Source: Nocardiopsis sp. CNR-923 (lineage in GTDB: Bacteria > Actinomycetota > Actinomycetes > Streptosporangiales > Streptosporangiaceae). Taken from it: a stretch of DNA of 32,311 bases. The stretch lies in contig NZ_MKKC01000099.1 of NCBI RefSeq assembly GCF_001942255.1, positions 1 through 32,311 of the forward strand, written 5' to 3'. Below are positions 14,535-23,917 of the stretch, piece after piece (position 1 is the stretch's first letter; every line of letters starts with the position of its first letter). A program made the position numbers and the translations under genes. Below the pieces are notes generated by a model. That model had not been told where the DNA came from. It saw only the letters and a list, made by a program, of their open reading frames with translations, and ran no database searches.

Positions 14535-17245
14535 ATGAGTGTCTTGCGCAGCCGTGTCCTCGTTCGCTTACTTCTGGGCTCCCTCGCCGCCGTCGTGGCA
14601 CTGGCGCTGATAGGGGCACTCGTGGGGATATGGGCCGTCCGCCGCTCGTTCCCGGAGACCTCCGGCGAACTCGCCCTGCCCGGTCTGGACTCCCCCGCCA
14701 CCGTGCTGCGCGACGAGCACGGAGTCGCCCACGTCTACGCCGACACCGCGCACGACCTCTTCATGGCGCAGGGGTTCACCCACGCGCAGGAACGCTTCTG
14801 GGAGATGGACTTCCGCCGCCACGTCACCGCGGGTCGGACCGCCGAACTCTTCGGCCCCGACCAGGTCGAGACCGACGCCTACCTGCGCACCATGGGCTGG
14901 CGGCGCGTCGCCGAGCAGGAGTACGACCTGCTCGACGAACGGACGCGCGAGCACCTCGACGCCTACGCCGAGGGTGTCAACGCCTGGATCGAGGAGCACG
15001 AGGGCGCCGCCGCCAGTCTGGAGCACGGCCTCCTCGCGGTCACCGCCGGGGACTACACCGCCGAGCCCTGGACCGCCGCTGACAGCCTCGCCTGGCTCAA
15101 GGCCATGGCCTGGGACCTGGGCGGCAACCTCCGCGAGGAGACCGAGCGCGCCGCCCTCCTCGCGTCCGGGCTCACGCGCGAGCAGATCGACGAGCTCTAC
15201 CCGGCCTACCCCGTCGACCGGCACACGCCGATCACCGCGACCGACCAGCACAACGGCGCCCAGATCGACGCCGACGAACGGCGCGCCCCCACCGCCGCCC
15301 CCGACGCCGCGCCGACCGCCGCCGGAACGGACTCCGCGGGTTCCCCCGCCACCGCCCCGGCCGCGCCCGCGGATCTGCCCGAGGACGCCCTGGCCGCGCT
15401 CGACGGACTCGACCGGATCTCCGCGGCGGTCCCCGGCCTGCTCGGCCCCTCCTCCAGCTCCGACCTGGGCTCCAACTCCTGGGTGGTCTCCGGCGACCAC
15501 ACCGAGTCCGGCATGCCGCTGCTGGCCAACGACCCCCACCTGGGCGCGTCGATGCCGTCCGTCTGGTACCAGAACGGCCTGCACTGCACCGAGCTCACCG
15601 ACGCCTGCCCCTATGACGTCACCGGTTTCAGCTTCTCCGGCCTCCCCGGCGTGGTCATCGGCCAGAACGAGTCCGTCGCCTGGGGCCTGACCAACCTCAA
15701 CCCCGACGTCATGGACCTCTTCGTCGAACGGCTCGACGGAGACCACTACGTCGTGGACGGTGAGCGCGTGCCGATGGAGGTCGTCGAGGAGACGATCGAG
15801 GTCGCCGGGGGCGAGGACGTCGACATCACGATCAGGCTGACCGGGCACGGCCCGCTGCTCTCCGACGCCGCGGCGGGACGGCACCTGGCCGCACTCACGG
15901 AGGACCCGGGCATCACGCGGGAGCCGGAGCGGGCGGCCCGGGGCGACGGGGAGGGGCCAGGCGACGGGGAGTCGGGATCCTCAGACGACGCGAACGCCTC
16001 AGGCTCCCCGGACGACGCGGACGGCACGGACGGCTTCGATTACGGCGTCGCCCTCCGGTGGACCGCCCTGGAGCCGGGCACCACCGCCGACTCCGTCTTC
16101 GCCCTCAACCGCGCCCGCGACTGGTCCGACTTCCGCGACGCCGCCGCCCGCTTCGACGTCCCCGCGCAGAACCTCGTCTACGCCGACGCCGAGGGCAACA
16201 TCGGCTACCAGCGCCCGGCCACGTCCCCGTGCGCGGCGAGGACGACGGCCGCTGGCCCGCCCCCGGTTGGGACTCCTCCTACGACTGGGGGGACTACCTG
16301 CCCTTCGACGAACTGCCCAGCGTGTACAACCCCGCCTCCGGGGTGATCGTCACCGCCAACCAGTCCCTGGTCGACGCCGAGTACCCCCACCACCTGACCG
16401 ACGACTGGGACTACGGCTACCGGAGCCAGCGGATCAACGACCTGCTCGACCAGGCGATCACCGAAGGCCCGGTGACCTCGCAGGACATGTCCGAGATCCA
16501 CATGGACTCCTACCACGCGGCCGCCGCCGAGGCGCTCCCGTACCTGCTGGAGGCGGAGGTCGACGGCGTCACCGCCCAGGCCCGGGAGCGGCTGCGCGAG
16601 TGGGACGGCCACACCGACCCGGACTCCTCGGGGGCCGCTTTCTACCAGGCGTTCTGGCGCCACCTCCTGCCGCTGCTGTTCGACGAGCTCGGCGATGTGG
16701 CCATGAGCGGCAGCTCTCGGGGGATGTACGTGGTCAACCGGCTCCTCGCCGACCCCGAGTCCCCCTGGTGGGAGGGCGAGACCGTCAGTGGCCGCGACGA
16801 GGTCCTGGCCGCCGCGATGGACGCCGCCGCCGAGGAGCTGACCGAGCGTCTGGGCGAGGATCCGGCCGACTGGCGCTGGGGCGACCTGCACACCCTGACC
16901 GCGACCAACCAGTCCTTCGGCGCCTCCGGCATCGGCGCGGTCGAGTGGCTGCTCAACCGGGGGCCGGTGGAGAGTTCGGGCGGGTCCAGCATCGTGAACG
17001 CCACCGGCTGGGAGCCGACCAGCGGCTACGAGATCACCGCCGTGCCGTCCATGCGGATGGTCGTGGACCTGGCCGATCGGGACGCCTCCACCTGGATCCA
17101 CCTCACCGGCAACTCGGGGCACGCCTTCCACCCCAACTACGACGACCAGTTGGCGGCGTGGGCGTCGGGCGCGACGCTGCCGTTCACGGTCTCCCGCGAG
17201 GCGGTGGAGGAGGCCGCCGTCGACCAGCTGACCCTCGTTCCCTAG
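14535..17245 (+). CDS. Penicillin acylase family protein (Ntn hydrolase), frameshifted
   Basis: Reconstructed 903-residue exported precursor. Residues 10-36 are an N-terminal membrane segment. The alpha-chain region (VLRDEHGVAHVYA, FTHAQERFWEMD) is followed by an Ala/Pro-rich spacer (about 248-285) and the autocleavage site LGSNSWVVSG, where Gly312/Ser313 would make Ser313 the N-terminal nucleophile of the beta chain. NDPHLG, NATGWEPTSGYE and GNSGHAFHPNY support the family, which hydrolyses amide bonds of beta-lactams, acyl-homoserine lactones or other N-acyl compounds. One missing G after 16211 breaks the frame between NIGYQ and APGHVPVRGEDD. An unusual acidic Gly/Ser/Asp-rich insert lies near residues 465-495. 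Substrate unknown. Confidence 0.88.
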
Positions 17246-17378
17246 CACCTCCGGGGCCCGCCTCGCGGAACTGGGACGGATGTCCTAAGGCGGAGACCGG
17301 TTCTATCCGGACTCAGCTGGCGCACCATCTGCCCCACGCGATCCTTCCGCCGGGGGGAGGCCGCGCCGGGGGCACGGT

Positions 17379-18269
17379 TCAGGCGCGCGCCTCCAGATCG
17401 GGGAAGCACACCCCCGTGAGCTCCTCGGACACCGTCCACAGCCGTCGCGCGGCGATCGAGTCCCACGCGGCCTCGCTGCGGCTCGACAGGCCCGGGGCTC
17501 CCCGCAGGCCGCCCATCTTGCGGGGGCCGGCGTAGGCCGCGCCGGGCACGTCCTGGGTGGCGGCGTAGATCGTGGGCAGGGCGCCGTTGGCCCCGCTCTG
17601 GGCGATCAGCGCGTTGCCCACGACCATCAGCCCCTTGTACACGGGGTTGGCGGCGTGGCTCTGGAGGTTGGTGGCCGCGTACCCCGGGTGTGCGGCGGTG
17701 GCGAGCACCGGCGAGCCCGCCGCCTCCAGCCGACGCTGCAACTCCAGGGTGAACAGCAGGTTGGCGAGCTTGGACTGGGCGTAGGCGCGGTTGGGCGTGT
17801 AACCCCGGTCCAGGTTCAGGTCGTCGAAGTCGATCCCGCGCGCCATCCGGTGCATGTTGGACGACACCGTCACCACCCGCCCGGTCACGTGCGGCAACAG
17901 GAGGTTGGTCAGGGCGAAGTGGCCGAGGTGGTTGACCCCGAGCTGCGTCTCGAACCCGTCCTTGGTCGTCGACTTCGGGACCGCCATCACTCCCGCGTTG
18001 TTGACGAGCAGGTGGATCGGCCCGTCCCAGTCCCGTGCGAAGGCGCGCACCGAGTCGAGGTCGGCCAGGTCGAGGCGGCGCACCTGCGCGGCCCCGTCGA
18101 CCGACTTCGCGGCGTCCCGGCCCCGCTCCTCGTCGCGCACCGCCATCACCACCCGCATGCCCTTGCGGGCGAGCACGCGTGTGGTCTCCAGGCCAAGGCC
18201 GCTGTTGGCTCCGGTGACGACCGCCGTGCGGCCGCCGAGGTCGGGGATCGTGACCGCGTTCGTCTCCAT
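17379..18269 (-). CDS. Short-chain dehydrogenase, retinol-dehydrogenase-like
   Basis: A 296-residue extended SDR: TGANSGLG at residues 19-26, basic Arg45 after the second strand (NADPH preference), NNAG at 90-93, Ser near 136-137 and YAQSK (Tyr163, Lys167), then HPGYAATNLQ. This matches the group that includes retinol dehydrogenases and protochlorophyllide-reductase-like oxidoreductases. ATG at 18269 has no Shine-Dalgarno but sits 6 nt after a -10 box, so it is probably leaderless. It is divergent from a TetR gene and shares an operator with it. Confidence 0.9.
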   Translation of the reverse strand: METNAVTIPDLGGRTAVVTGANSGLGLETTRVLARKGMRVVMAVRDEERGRDAAKSVDGAAQVRRLDLADLDSVRAFARDWDGPIHLLVNNAGVMAVPKSTTKDGFETQLGVNHLGHFALTNLLLPHVTGRVVTVSSNMHRMARGIDFDDLNLDRGYTPNRAYAQSKLANLLFTLELQRRLEAAGSPVLATAAHPGYAATNLQSHAANPVYKGLMVVGNALIAQSGANGALPTIYAATQDVPGAAYAGPRKMGGLRGAPGLSSRSEAAWDSIAARRLWTVSEELTGVCFPDLEARA

Positions 18270-18275
18270 CGCGCC

Positions 18276-18305
18276 AAGGTAGGCGACGCCACTCCAAGTT
18301 GTCAA
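18276..18305 (-). promoter_or_regulatory. Promoter of the SDR gene
   Basis: On the minus strand a consensus TTGACA (18300-18305) and TACCTT (18276-18281) are separated by 18 bp. The -10 box ends 6 nt before the ATG. The -35 box lies inside the palindrome at 18298-18312. Confidence 0.75.
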
Positions 18306-18312
18306 TGACAAC
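18298..18312. promoter_or_regulatory. 15-bp palindromic operator shared by SDR and TetR genes
   Basis: GTTGTCA-A-TGACAAC is a perfect palindrome. It contains the minus-strand -35 TTGACA and the plus-strand -35 ATGACA, which overlap at one base, so one bound dimer would occlude both promoters. The adjacent divergent TetR gene is the obvious ligand. Confidence 0.75.
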
Positions 18313-18334
18313 AATGCTGACGAAGGCCTATCCT
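18305..18334 (+). promoter_or_regulatory. Promoter of the TetR gene
   Basis: ATGACA (18305-18310) and TATCCT (18329-18334) are separated by 18 bp, and the -10 box ends 6 nt before the ATG at 18341. No Shine-Dalgarno is seen, so the mRNA is probably leaderless. Confidence 0.7.
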
Positions 18335-18340
18335 GAATCC

Positions 18341-18925
18341 ATGCCTGACCGCCCCTACCACCACGGCGACCTGCGCTCCGTCCTTCTCGCCAACGCCGAA
18401 CGCGCCCTCGCCGAGCGCGGTCCCGCGTCACTTTCCCTGCGCGAACTCGCCCGCGAGGCGGGGGTGAGCCACGCCGCGCCCAGCCGCCACTTCAGGGACA
18501 AACAGGCCCTGCTCGACGCGCTCGCGCTCTCCGGGTTCGAGCGGCTCACCGAACGGCTGGAGCGCGCGGTGGAGGCCGAGGACGACATCCGCGCGTGCCT
18601 GCTCGGGCTGACCAGGACCTACGTCGAGTTCGCGGTCGAGCACGCCGCCCTGCTCGACCTCATGTCCACGCGCAAGCACGACCCCGACGTCTCCGAACAG
18701 CTCCAGACGGCGATCACCCGCATGCTCGACACGGTCGTGCGCCCGATCCGCGAAGGCCAGGCGGCCGGGGAACTCGGTGGAGGGGACCCGTACGCCGTCG
18801 CGATGACCGTGGCGGCCACCCTGCACGGCTTCGTCTCGTTCACGGCGGGCGCCGCCCTCGCCGACGTCGAGGCGCACCTGGCCGAGGTGGTCGGGGTCCT
18901 CTACGAGGGGCTCGCCCCGCGCTGA
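18341..18925 (+). CDS. TetR-family regulator, divergent from SDR
   Basis: A 194-residue TetR protein with the common start MPDRPYHHGDLRSVLLANAE, a helix-turn-helix at residues 31-51 (LSLRELAREAGVSHAAPSRH) and a C-terminal ligand-binding domain of the TetR_C_33/WHG-like type. ATG at 18341 is chosen over the ATG at 18299, which lies within the operator. It most likely represses itself and the neighbouring SDR through the palindrome at 18298-18312, with an SDR substrate as inducer (inference). Confidence 0.92.
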   Translation: MPDRPYHHGDLRSVLLANAERALAERGPASLSLRELAREAGVSHAAPSRHFRDKQALLDALALSGFERLTERLERAVEAEDDIRACLLGLTRTYVEFAVEHAALLDLMSTRKHDPDVSEQLQTAITRMLDTVVRPIREGQAAGELGGGDPYAVAMTVAATLHGFVSFTAGAALADVEAHLAEVVGVLYEGLAPR

Positions 18926-18961
18926 GCCACGCCAGACGGTGGACCGCGCCGGCCCCGGTGT

Positions 18962-21900
18962 TCAGGGCGCCATGAGACCCAGTGCCCGGCGCGCGGCCGT
19001 CGCCCAGTGCGGGGCCGCCGCGCGCTCGGCGATCGTGAGCGCCCGCAGTCGGTGCGCACGTGCCTCCTCCGACCTGCCCAAAGCCTCGGCCAGGTCGCCC
19101 AGGTACGCCGCGACGGGCCCGAGCGCCAGCAACCCGCTCTGCGCTCCCGCGAGCTCCCCGGCCGCGGGAAGCAGGCGTCCGTAGGCCTCCTCCATGGACG
19201 GGCGGTCACCCACGCGGAGCGCGACCCGCGCGGCGAGGGCCTCCCGCGCCTCATACAGCAGGTCCGGCGGGGCGTTCCCCGGACGCGCCGTGGCCGCCTC
19301 GGCGAGGTCGTGCGACCACGCGGGATCGAACCACCGCGCCCAAGGCTCGAAGGGACCGTAGCCCTCCGTGTCCGTCTCGCCGTGGGAGGCCGCCCGGTGC
19401 GGGCCCTCTGGCGGATGGACTCCGCGACGCCCACCGGCCCCGTCGACGCCTCCGTCCCCGCCCACCTGGACGCGCAGGCACAGGAGAGCGAACGGCAGCA
19501 GTCCCCGTTCCATCCCCCGCATGCCGCTTCGCCGCAACCCCACCGACGCCGCCCGGTAGGCGCCCTCCGCCTCCTCCGTCCGTCCGGCCACGGCCAAGCG
19601 CAGCGCCGAGTACCACTCGGTGAACACACCCGCGAGCGGGATCCCGTGCTCCTGCGCCAACCGGTCCACCGCGACCGCGTGCCCGTCGGCGGCGGCGAAG
19701 TCGGCGCGTGCGGCACACGTCTGGAGCAGGATCAGGTGTCCGAGGACCTCGAACCCCGCCAGGGAGTGCCGCCGCGACAGCTCGACCAGCTCCGAGCCCA
19801 GCTCGGCGCGCTCGCCGGACATCCCCGCCCGCTCGAAGGCGTGCATGAAGCGCGCGTTGAGCGCGAAGGCGAGCAGCGCCGGATCGTCCAGTTCGCGCGC
19901 GACTGCCTCCGCCTCCCGAGCCGCGGCCCGACCCCGCTCGCCCGGGACTCCCCGCAGTTCCATCGCGAGTGTGGCGAGGAGGCGGCAGCGCTCGGCCCCG
20001 CGCTCCCGTGGAAGGCCCGCCAGCGCCCGCTCGGCCGCCGCCACCACGTTCCGGGACAGTTCCTCGTCGTCGTTGGCCGTCCAGATCGCGGGCACGTCGA
20101 ACGCCCCGAGCACGGCGGCGGTCTGGAGCGGGTCGCCCAGCTCCTCCGCCATCGCGACCGCCTCACCCCGGTACCGGCGGGCGCTCTCCAGTCCGCCCGT
20201 GAACGCGAGCGCGCGGACCAGTCCCATGACCAGGTCCAACCGTTCCCGGACGGATCCCGCGCCCACACGGTCGTACACCCGCAGTGCCGCACGCCACCAC
20301 CGCGCCGCCTCGTGCGGCGCGAAGCCGCGTTCGGCCCGCTCGGCGGCGGCACGCGCGTACCGCACGGCCTTGTCCGCCGTGTCCCCGGTCCCGGCCCGCA
20401 CGTAGTGGTGGGCGATAGCGGCGACGTCGTGCGGGCGCAGCCGTTCGAGGGCCTCGGCGATCCGCGCGTGCAGGCGGGCCCGGCGGACACCGGCCGTCTC
20501 GTCCCGAAGCGCGTCCCGGACCAGGTCGTGCGCGAACCGCACGCGCGCCGGTCCGTCGTCGACCATCAGCCCCTCGCGCTCCGCCGACTCCACCGCGTGC
20601 AGCGCTTCGTCCTCCCCCGCAAGGGCGGACAGGACGTCGAGGTCGACCTCGCGGCCGATCACCGCGGCCTGACGCAGCGCCTCCTGGTCGGCCTCCGGCA
20701 GCCGAGCCGTCCGAAGGCGGATCACGTGCCGGACCCCGGCCGGAACCGACTCCAGCGCGCCGACCCCCTCGTCGCGGAGCAGCCGGGCGAGTTCGCCGAC
20801 GTAGAAAGGGTTGCCGCCACTGCGCCGGTGGACGACGCGCACCGTGTCAGCGTCCACTCGACCGCCCACGGTCTCCCTGACCATCTCCCCGACCGCCGCC
20901 GTGTCGAGTCCGCCCAGGTAGACGCGGGTCGGTTCGGCTCTGGCGAGTCGTCCCAGCGCCTCGGCCAGCGGCGCGGCGATCTCGTTGGCGCGGTAGGCGG
21001 CCACGACGACCACGGGCGCCGTGATCCCCTCACCCGCCAGCGAGGTCGAGAGGGCGAGCGTCTCCTCCCCCGCCCACTGGAGATCGTCGAGCACGATGAG
21101 CAGCGGCGCGGCGCGCGCGACGTCCGCCAGATGGTCGGCGGTGGCGCGGTGGGCGCGGAAGCGGCGGGCGGCCATCGCCTCGGGCGGCCCCGGGTCCGTG
21201 TCCGTGTCCGCGAGGGACGGGAAAAGCCCGGTCGGCATGGGATGCCCGGACCGCTCCAGTGAGTCGAGGACCTGGGTCCACGGCACGTGGCCGGGCGCGC
21301 CCTCCTGTTCGGGGCAACGCCCCCAGGCCACCGTCCATCCGCGTCTGGCCAGGAGCGCGGCGGTCGCCTCCGCCAGGGTCGTCTTGCCCTCGCCGGGGTC
21401 GCCGGAGACCAACGCGAGGCCGAACACGCCCCGTGCGGCCGCCCCCTCGGCCGCCGCGGTCAGGCGCTCCAGCTCGGCCTCCCGACCGACGAACGATCGC
21501 TCCCGCCCGGTGGCCGGGACGGTCCGCCCGCCCGGAACCCCCGGCCCGTCCGCCCGCCCGGTCGACCGGGGCCCCACGGCCGAGGACCCCACCGGCCTGG
21601 GCCCCGCCGGTCGCGTCCCGGCGCGGCGGGGTCCGTCCAGGTGCGGGGCCTGCGCGAGGACGTCGGCCCCCAGGCTCCGCAGCGCGGGACCGGGGTCCAC
21701 CCCCAACTCCTCCGCCAGCACCGCGCGTGCCCGTCGCAGCGTCGCCAGCGCGTCCCCCTGGCGGCCGGACCGGTACAGGGCGAGACCGAGGAGTCGCCAC
21801 GTCTCCTCCCTCCAGGGGTGCTCCATGGCCCGCGCCTCCAGGTCGGGCACGGCCTCGGCCGCCCGACCGAGCGCCAGCAGCGTCCGCGCCCGCACGTCCT

Positions 21901-22399
21901 CGGCCAGCAGACGCAGCTCACCGAGTCGGACGGCGTCGGCGCGCGCCCAGTCGGTGTCGGCGAACTCGGCGTAGGCGGGGCCGCGCCACAGGTTGAGGGA
22001 CGCGTCGATCCGGGCCAGCGCCGCCGTCTCGTCACCGGCCTCCAGCAGGCCTTCGGACGCGGCGAGCCCGGTCTCGAACCGCCCGGCGTCGACCGACTCC
22101 GGTGGTGTGCGCAGCGCGTACCCCGGGCCGACCGTGACCAGCAGGCGGGCGGGAGCGCGCGGCGGCCGGTCGGGTTCCAGTGCCCGGCGCAGCTCACCGA
22201 CGAACGTCCGGATCGCGCCGACCGCGCCGCCGGGTGGGTCGTCCCACAGGTCGTCGACGAGCCGCTCGACCGGCACCACCCGCCCCCGGGCCACCAGGAG
22301 CCTGCCCAGCACCGCCCGATGGCGCGCCCCCTTGAGCCTGACCGGCCCATGCTCGTCGACCGCCTCGACCGGGCCGAGCACCCCGAATGTCACCGACAC
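18962..22399 (-). CDS. AfsR/SARP-type regulator with BTAD and AAA ATPase domains
   Basis: A 1145-residue cytoplasmic regulator. Residues 1-98 form an OmpR-like winged helix (FGVLGPVEA, RAVLGRLLVARGRVVPVERL, GPGYALR), residues about 105-250 a BTAD domain (LWRGPAYAEF, EETWRLLGLALYRSGRQGDA), then a Pro/Gly/Arg linker, an AAA_16 NTPase with Walker A GDPGEGKT (333-340) and Walker B LLIVLDDLQW, and a long TPR-like C-terminal half. No C-terminal LuxR helix-turn-helix is present, which separates it from LAL regulators. GTG at 22399 is chosen because GGGGGG lies 6 nt upstream; other starts are 22402, 22393 or ATG 22474. Such proteins usually activate secondary-metabolism or stress genes; it is divergent from the hydrolase gene at 22566. 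Confidence 0.88.
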   Translation of the reverse strand: MSVTFGVLGPVEAVDEHGPVRLKGARHRAVLGRLLVARGRVVPVERLVDDLWDDPPGGAVGAIRTFVGELRRALEPDRPPRAPARLLVTVGPGYALRTPPESVDAGRFETGLAASEGLLEAGDETAALARIDASLNLWRGPAYAEFADTDWARADAVRLGELRLLAEDVRARTLLALGRAAEAVPDLEARAMEHPWREETWRLLGLALYRSGRQGDALATLRRARAVLAEELGVDPGPALRSLGADVLAQAPHLDGPRRAGTRPAGPRPVGSSAVGPRSTGRADGPGVPGGRTVPATGRERSFVGREAELERLTAAAEGAAARGVFGLALVSGDPGEGKTTLAEATAALLARRGWTVAWGRCPEQEGAPGHVPWTQVLDSLERSGHPMPTGLFPSLADTDTDPGPPEAMAARRFRAHRATADHLADVARAAPLLIVLDDLQWAGEETLALSTSLAGEGITAPVVVVAAYRANEIAAPLAEALGRLARAEPTRVYLGGLDTAAVGEMVRETVGGRVDADTVRVVHRRSGGNPFYVGELARLLRDEGVGALESVPAGVRHVIRLRTARLPEADQEALRQAAVIGREVDLDVLSALAGEDEALHAVESAEREGLMVDDGPARVRFAHDLVRDALRDETAGVRRARLHARIAEALERLRPHDVAAIAHHYVRAGTGDTADKAVRYARAAAERAERGFAPHEAARWWRAALRVYDRVGAGSVRERLDLVMGLVRALAFTGGLESARRYRGEAVAMAEELGDPLQTAAVLGAFDVPAIWTANDDEELSRNVVAAAERALAGLPRERGAERCRLLATLAMELRGVPGERGRAAAREAEAVARELDDPALLAFALNARFMHAFERAGMSGERAELGSELVELSRRHSLAGFEVLGHLILLQTCAARADFAAADGHAVAVDRLAQEHGIPLAGVFTEWYSALRLAVAGRTEEAEGAYRAASVGLRRSGMRGMERGLLPFALLCLRVQVGGDGGVDGAGGRRGVHPPEGPHRAASHGETDTEGYGPFEPWARWFDPAWSHDLAEAATARPGNAPPDLLYEAREALAARVALRVGDRPSMEEAYGRLLPAAGELAGAQSGLLALGPVAAYLGDLAEALGRSEEARAHRLRALTIAERAAAPHWATAARRALGLMAP

Positions 22400-22565
22400 C
22401 ACGATCCCCCCGCCCCTGTTCGCCGCCCACGCCCAACCTAACCCCGTGCGGGCCGCGTCCGCGGCGGCGCTCATCCGGCGCTGACCGGCCGCTGATCCGC
22501 GCCGCGCACGCTCGTGGCACGCCGCCCCGACCGGAGCGGCGCCGAGCCGACGACGAGGAGACCGA

Positions 22566-23459
22566 ATGGAACCGAGGATCACGGAACCGAGGATCAGCGG
22601 ATTCGACTACCAGCGCGTGCCCGTGGCCGAGGGGGTCACGCTGAACGCCGCCGTGGGCGGGTCGGGCAGTCCGATCGTCCTGCTGCACGGGTTCCCGCAG
22701 ACCCACCTGATGTGGCGGCACGTCGCCGCCGATCTGGCGGCCGACCACACCGTGATCTGCCCCGACTTGCGCGGTTACGGGGACAGCGACAAGCCCGAGG
22801 ACACCGACGGGAACGCCTATGCCAAGCGCGCGATGGCGGCCGACGTCGTCGCCCTCGCCCGCGCCCTCGGGCACGAGCGGTTCGCGCTGGCGGGCCACGA
22901 CCGGGGCGCCCTCGTGGCGTTCCGCGCGGGGCTCGACCATCCGGAGGCGGTCACCCGCCTGGCCTCGCTGGACGTCCTGCCGACGCTGGACATGTGGGAG
23001 GTCATGCACGGTGTGTCGGCCGCCGTGGGGTTCCACCTGTATCTGATGGCGCAACCGCCCGGCCTGCCGGAGGCGATGATCTCGGCGGGCGCGGACGCGT
23101 TCTTCGGCCACTTCCTGGACGCCTGGTCGAACGCGCCGGAGGCGATCCCGGAGGACGTCCGCGCCGCCTACCTGCGGGCGTGCCGCGCGGCGGTGCCGTC
23201 GATCGTCGCCGACTACCGCGCCTCGGCCACCGTGGACGTCGAGCACGACGATCACGACCGGGCGACGGGGAACCGGCTCGGCATGCCGGTGACTGTGCTC
23301 CAGCAGGACTGGGGCGCGGCCCTGGGCTTCGACGCAGCCGCCCGGTGGCGTGGCTGGGCGGACGACCTGCGACACGTCACGGTGTCGTCCGGCCACTTCA
23401 TGGCGGAGGAGGCCCCGGCCGAGGTGGTGGGGGAGCTGCGCGCGCTCATGGCCCGCTGA
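22566..23459 (+). CDS. Alpha/beta hydrolase, fluoroacetate-dehalogenase-like
   Basis: A 297-residue hydrolase resembling fluoroacetate dehalogenases and epoxide hydrolases: oxyanion region LLHGFPQTHLMW, PDLRGYGDSDKP, nucleophile elbow GHDRGA (Asp112), LDVLPT (Asp136) and SGHFMAEEAP (His277). Numbering runs nearly parallel to the known enzyme, with the halide-binding His kept (His157). The neighbouring Trp is Leu158 and one of the two carboxylate-binding arginines is Leu116, so a different or larger substrate is likely. GAGGAG precedes the ATG. It is divergent from the AfsR-like regulator, which may control it. Comparison with fluoroacetate dehalogenase is from memory. Confidence 0.85.
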   Translation: MEPRITEPRISGFDYQRVPVAEGVTLNAAVGGSGSPIVLLHGFPQTHLMWRHVAADLAADHTVICPDLRGYGDSDKPEDTDGNAYAKRAMAADVVALARALGHERFALAGHDRGALVAFRAGLDHPEAVTRLASLDVLPTLDMWEVMHGVSAAVGFHLYLMAQPPGLPEAMISAGADAFFGHFLDAWSNAPEAIPEDVRAAYLRACRAAVPSIVADYRASATVDVEHDDHDRATGNRLGMPVTVLQQDWGAALGFDAAARWRGWADDLRHVTVSSGHFMAEEAPAEVVGELRALMAR

Positions 23460-23471
23460 GCCGTCCCGCAC

Positions 23472-23514
23472 CGCCGTCTCCGGGCGGGGCGGTCACGAAC
23501 GTCCGGAGACGGCG
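23472..23514 (+). terminator. Hairpin after the hydrolase gene
   Basis: CGCCGTCTCCGG (23472-23483) pairs perfectly with 23503-23514 around a 19-nt loop, 12 nt after the stop codon. There is no U tract; it is a GC-rich terminator candidate. Confidence 0.5.
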
Positions 23515-23656
23515 CCCGGTGGGGGAATCCGCACGCCCCGTCAACCGACGTTCCGCACGCCGGTTCAGGTGATCACCGAACGGGGTAGATCCCGGTCACG
23601 GTCGGTGATCGCGAGCGTCGGGCGCGCCGCGGCGGCCGATGTCGATCGGGGGCGAC

Positions 23657-23851
23657 ATGCAGGCGAGGATCGGCGACTACGTGCACACGCACGGCGTCAC
23701 CAGCAGTGACGGTCAGCACAGCGGCAGGATCGTGGACGTGCGCGGCGCCAACAACGGCCCGCCGTACGTCGTGCGGTTCCCCGACGGTGAGGAACGGCTG
23801 ATCTATCCGGGGCCGAACACCATCGTGGAGCCCCGCTTCCCAAGCGACTGA
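23657..23851 (+). CDS. DUF1918 small protein
   Basis: A 64-residue protein that matches the DUF1918 pattern: MQARIGDYVHTHG, SGRIVDVRG, GPPYVVRFPDGEE and YPGPNTIVEP, a small SH3-like beta barrel common in actinomycetes. ATG at 23657 is preferred for family length, with GGGGG just upstream; ATG at 23639 would add six residues. Function of the family is unknown. It is monocistronic and is followed by a strong terminator. Confidence 0.88.
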   Translation: MQARIGDYVHTHGVTSSDGQHSGRIVDVRGANNGPPYVVRFPDGEERLIYPGPNTIVEPRFPSD

Positions 23852-23878
23852 CACCGGGGTCCGGGGTCCTCCGGACAC

Positions 23879-23917
23879 GACGGGGGCCGGTGGGCACGAC
23901 GCGCACCGGCCCCCGTC
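23879..23917 (+). terminator. Terminator after the DUF1918 gene
   Basis: A perfect 14-bp stem, GACGGGGGCCGGTG (23879-23892) with 23904-23917, and an 11-nt loop, 28 nt after the stop. Confidence 0.7.

Noticed and set aside
19007..21262. 751-codon plus-strand frame opposite the AfsR-like regulator
   Set aside because: High-GC antisense frame; the minus strand encodes recognisable winged-helix, BTAD and AAA domains.
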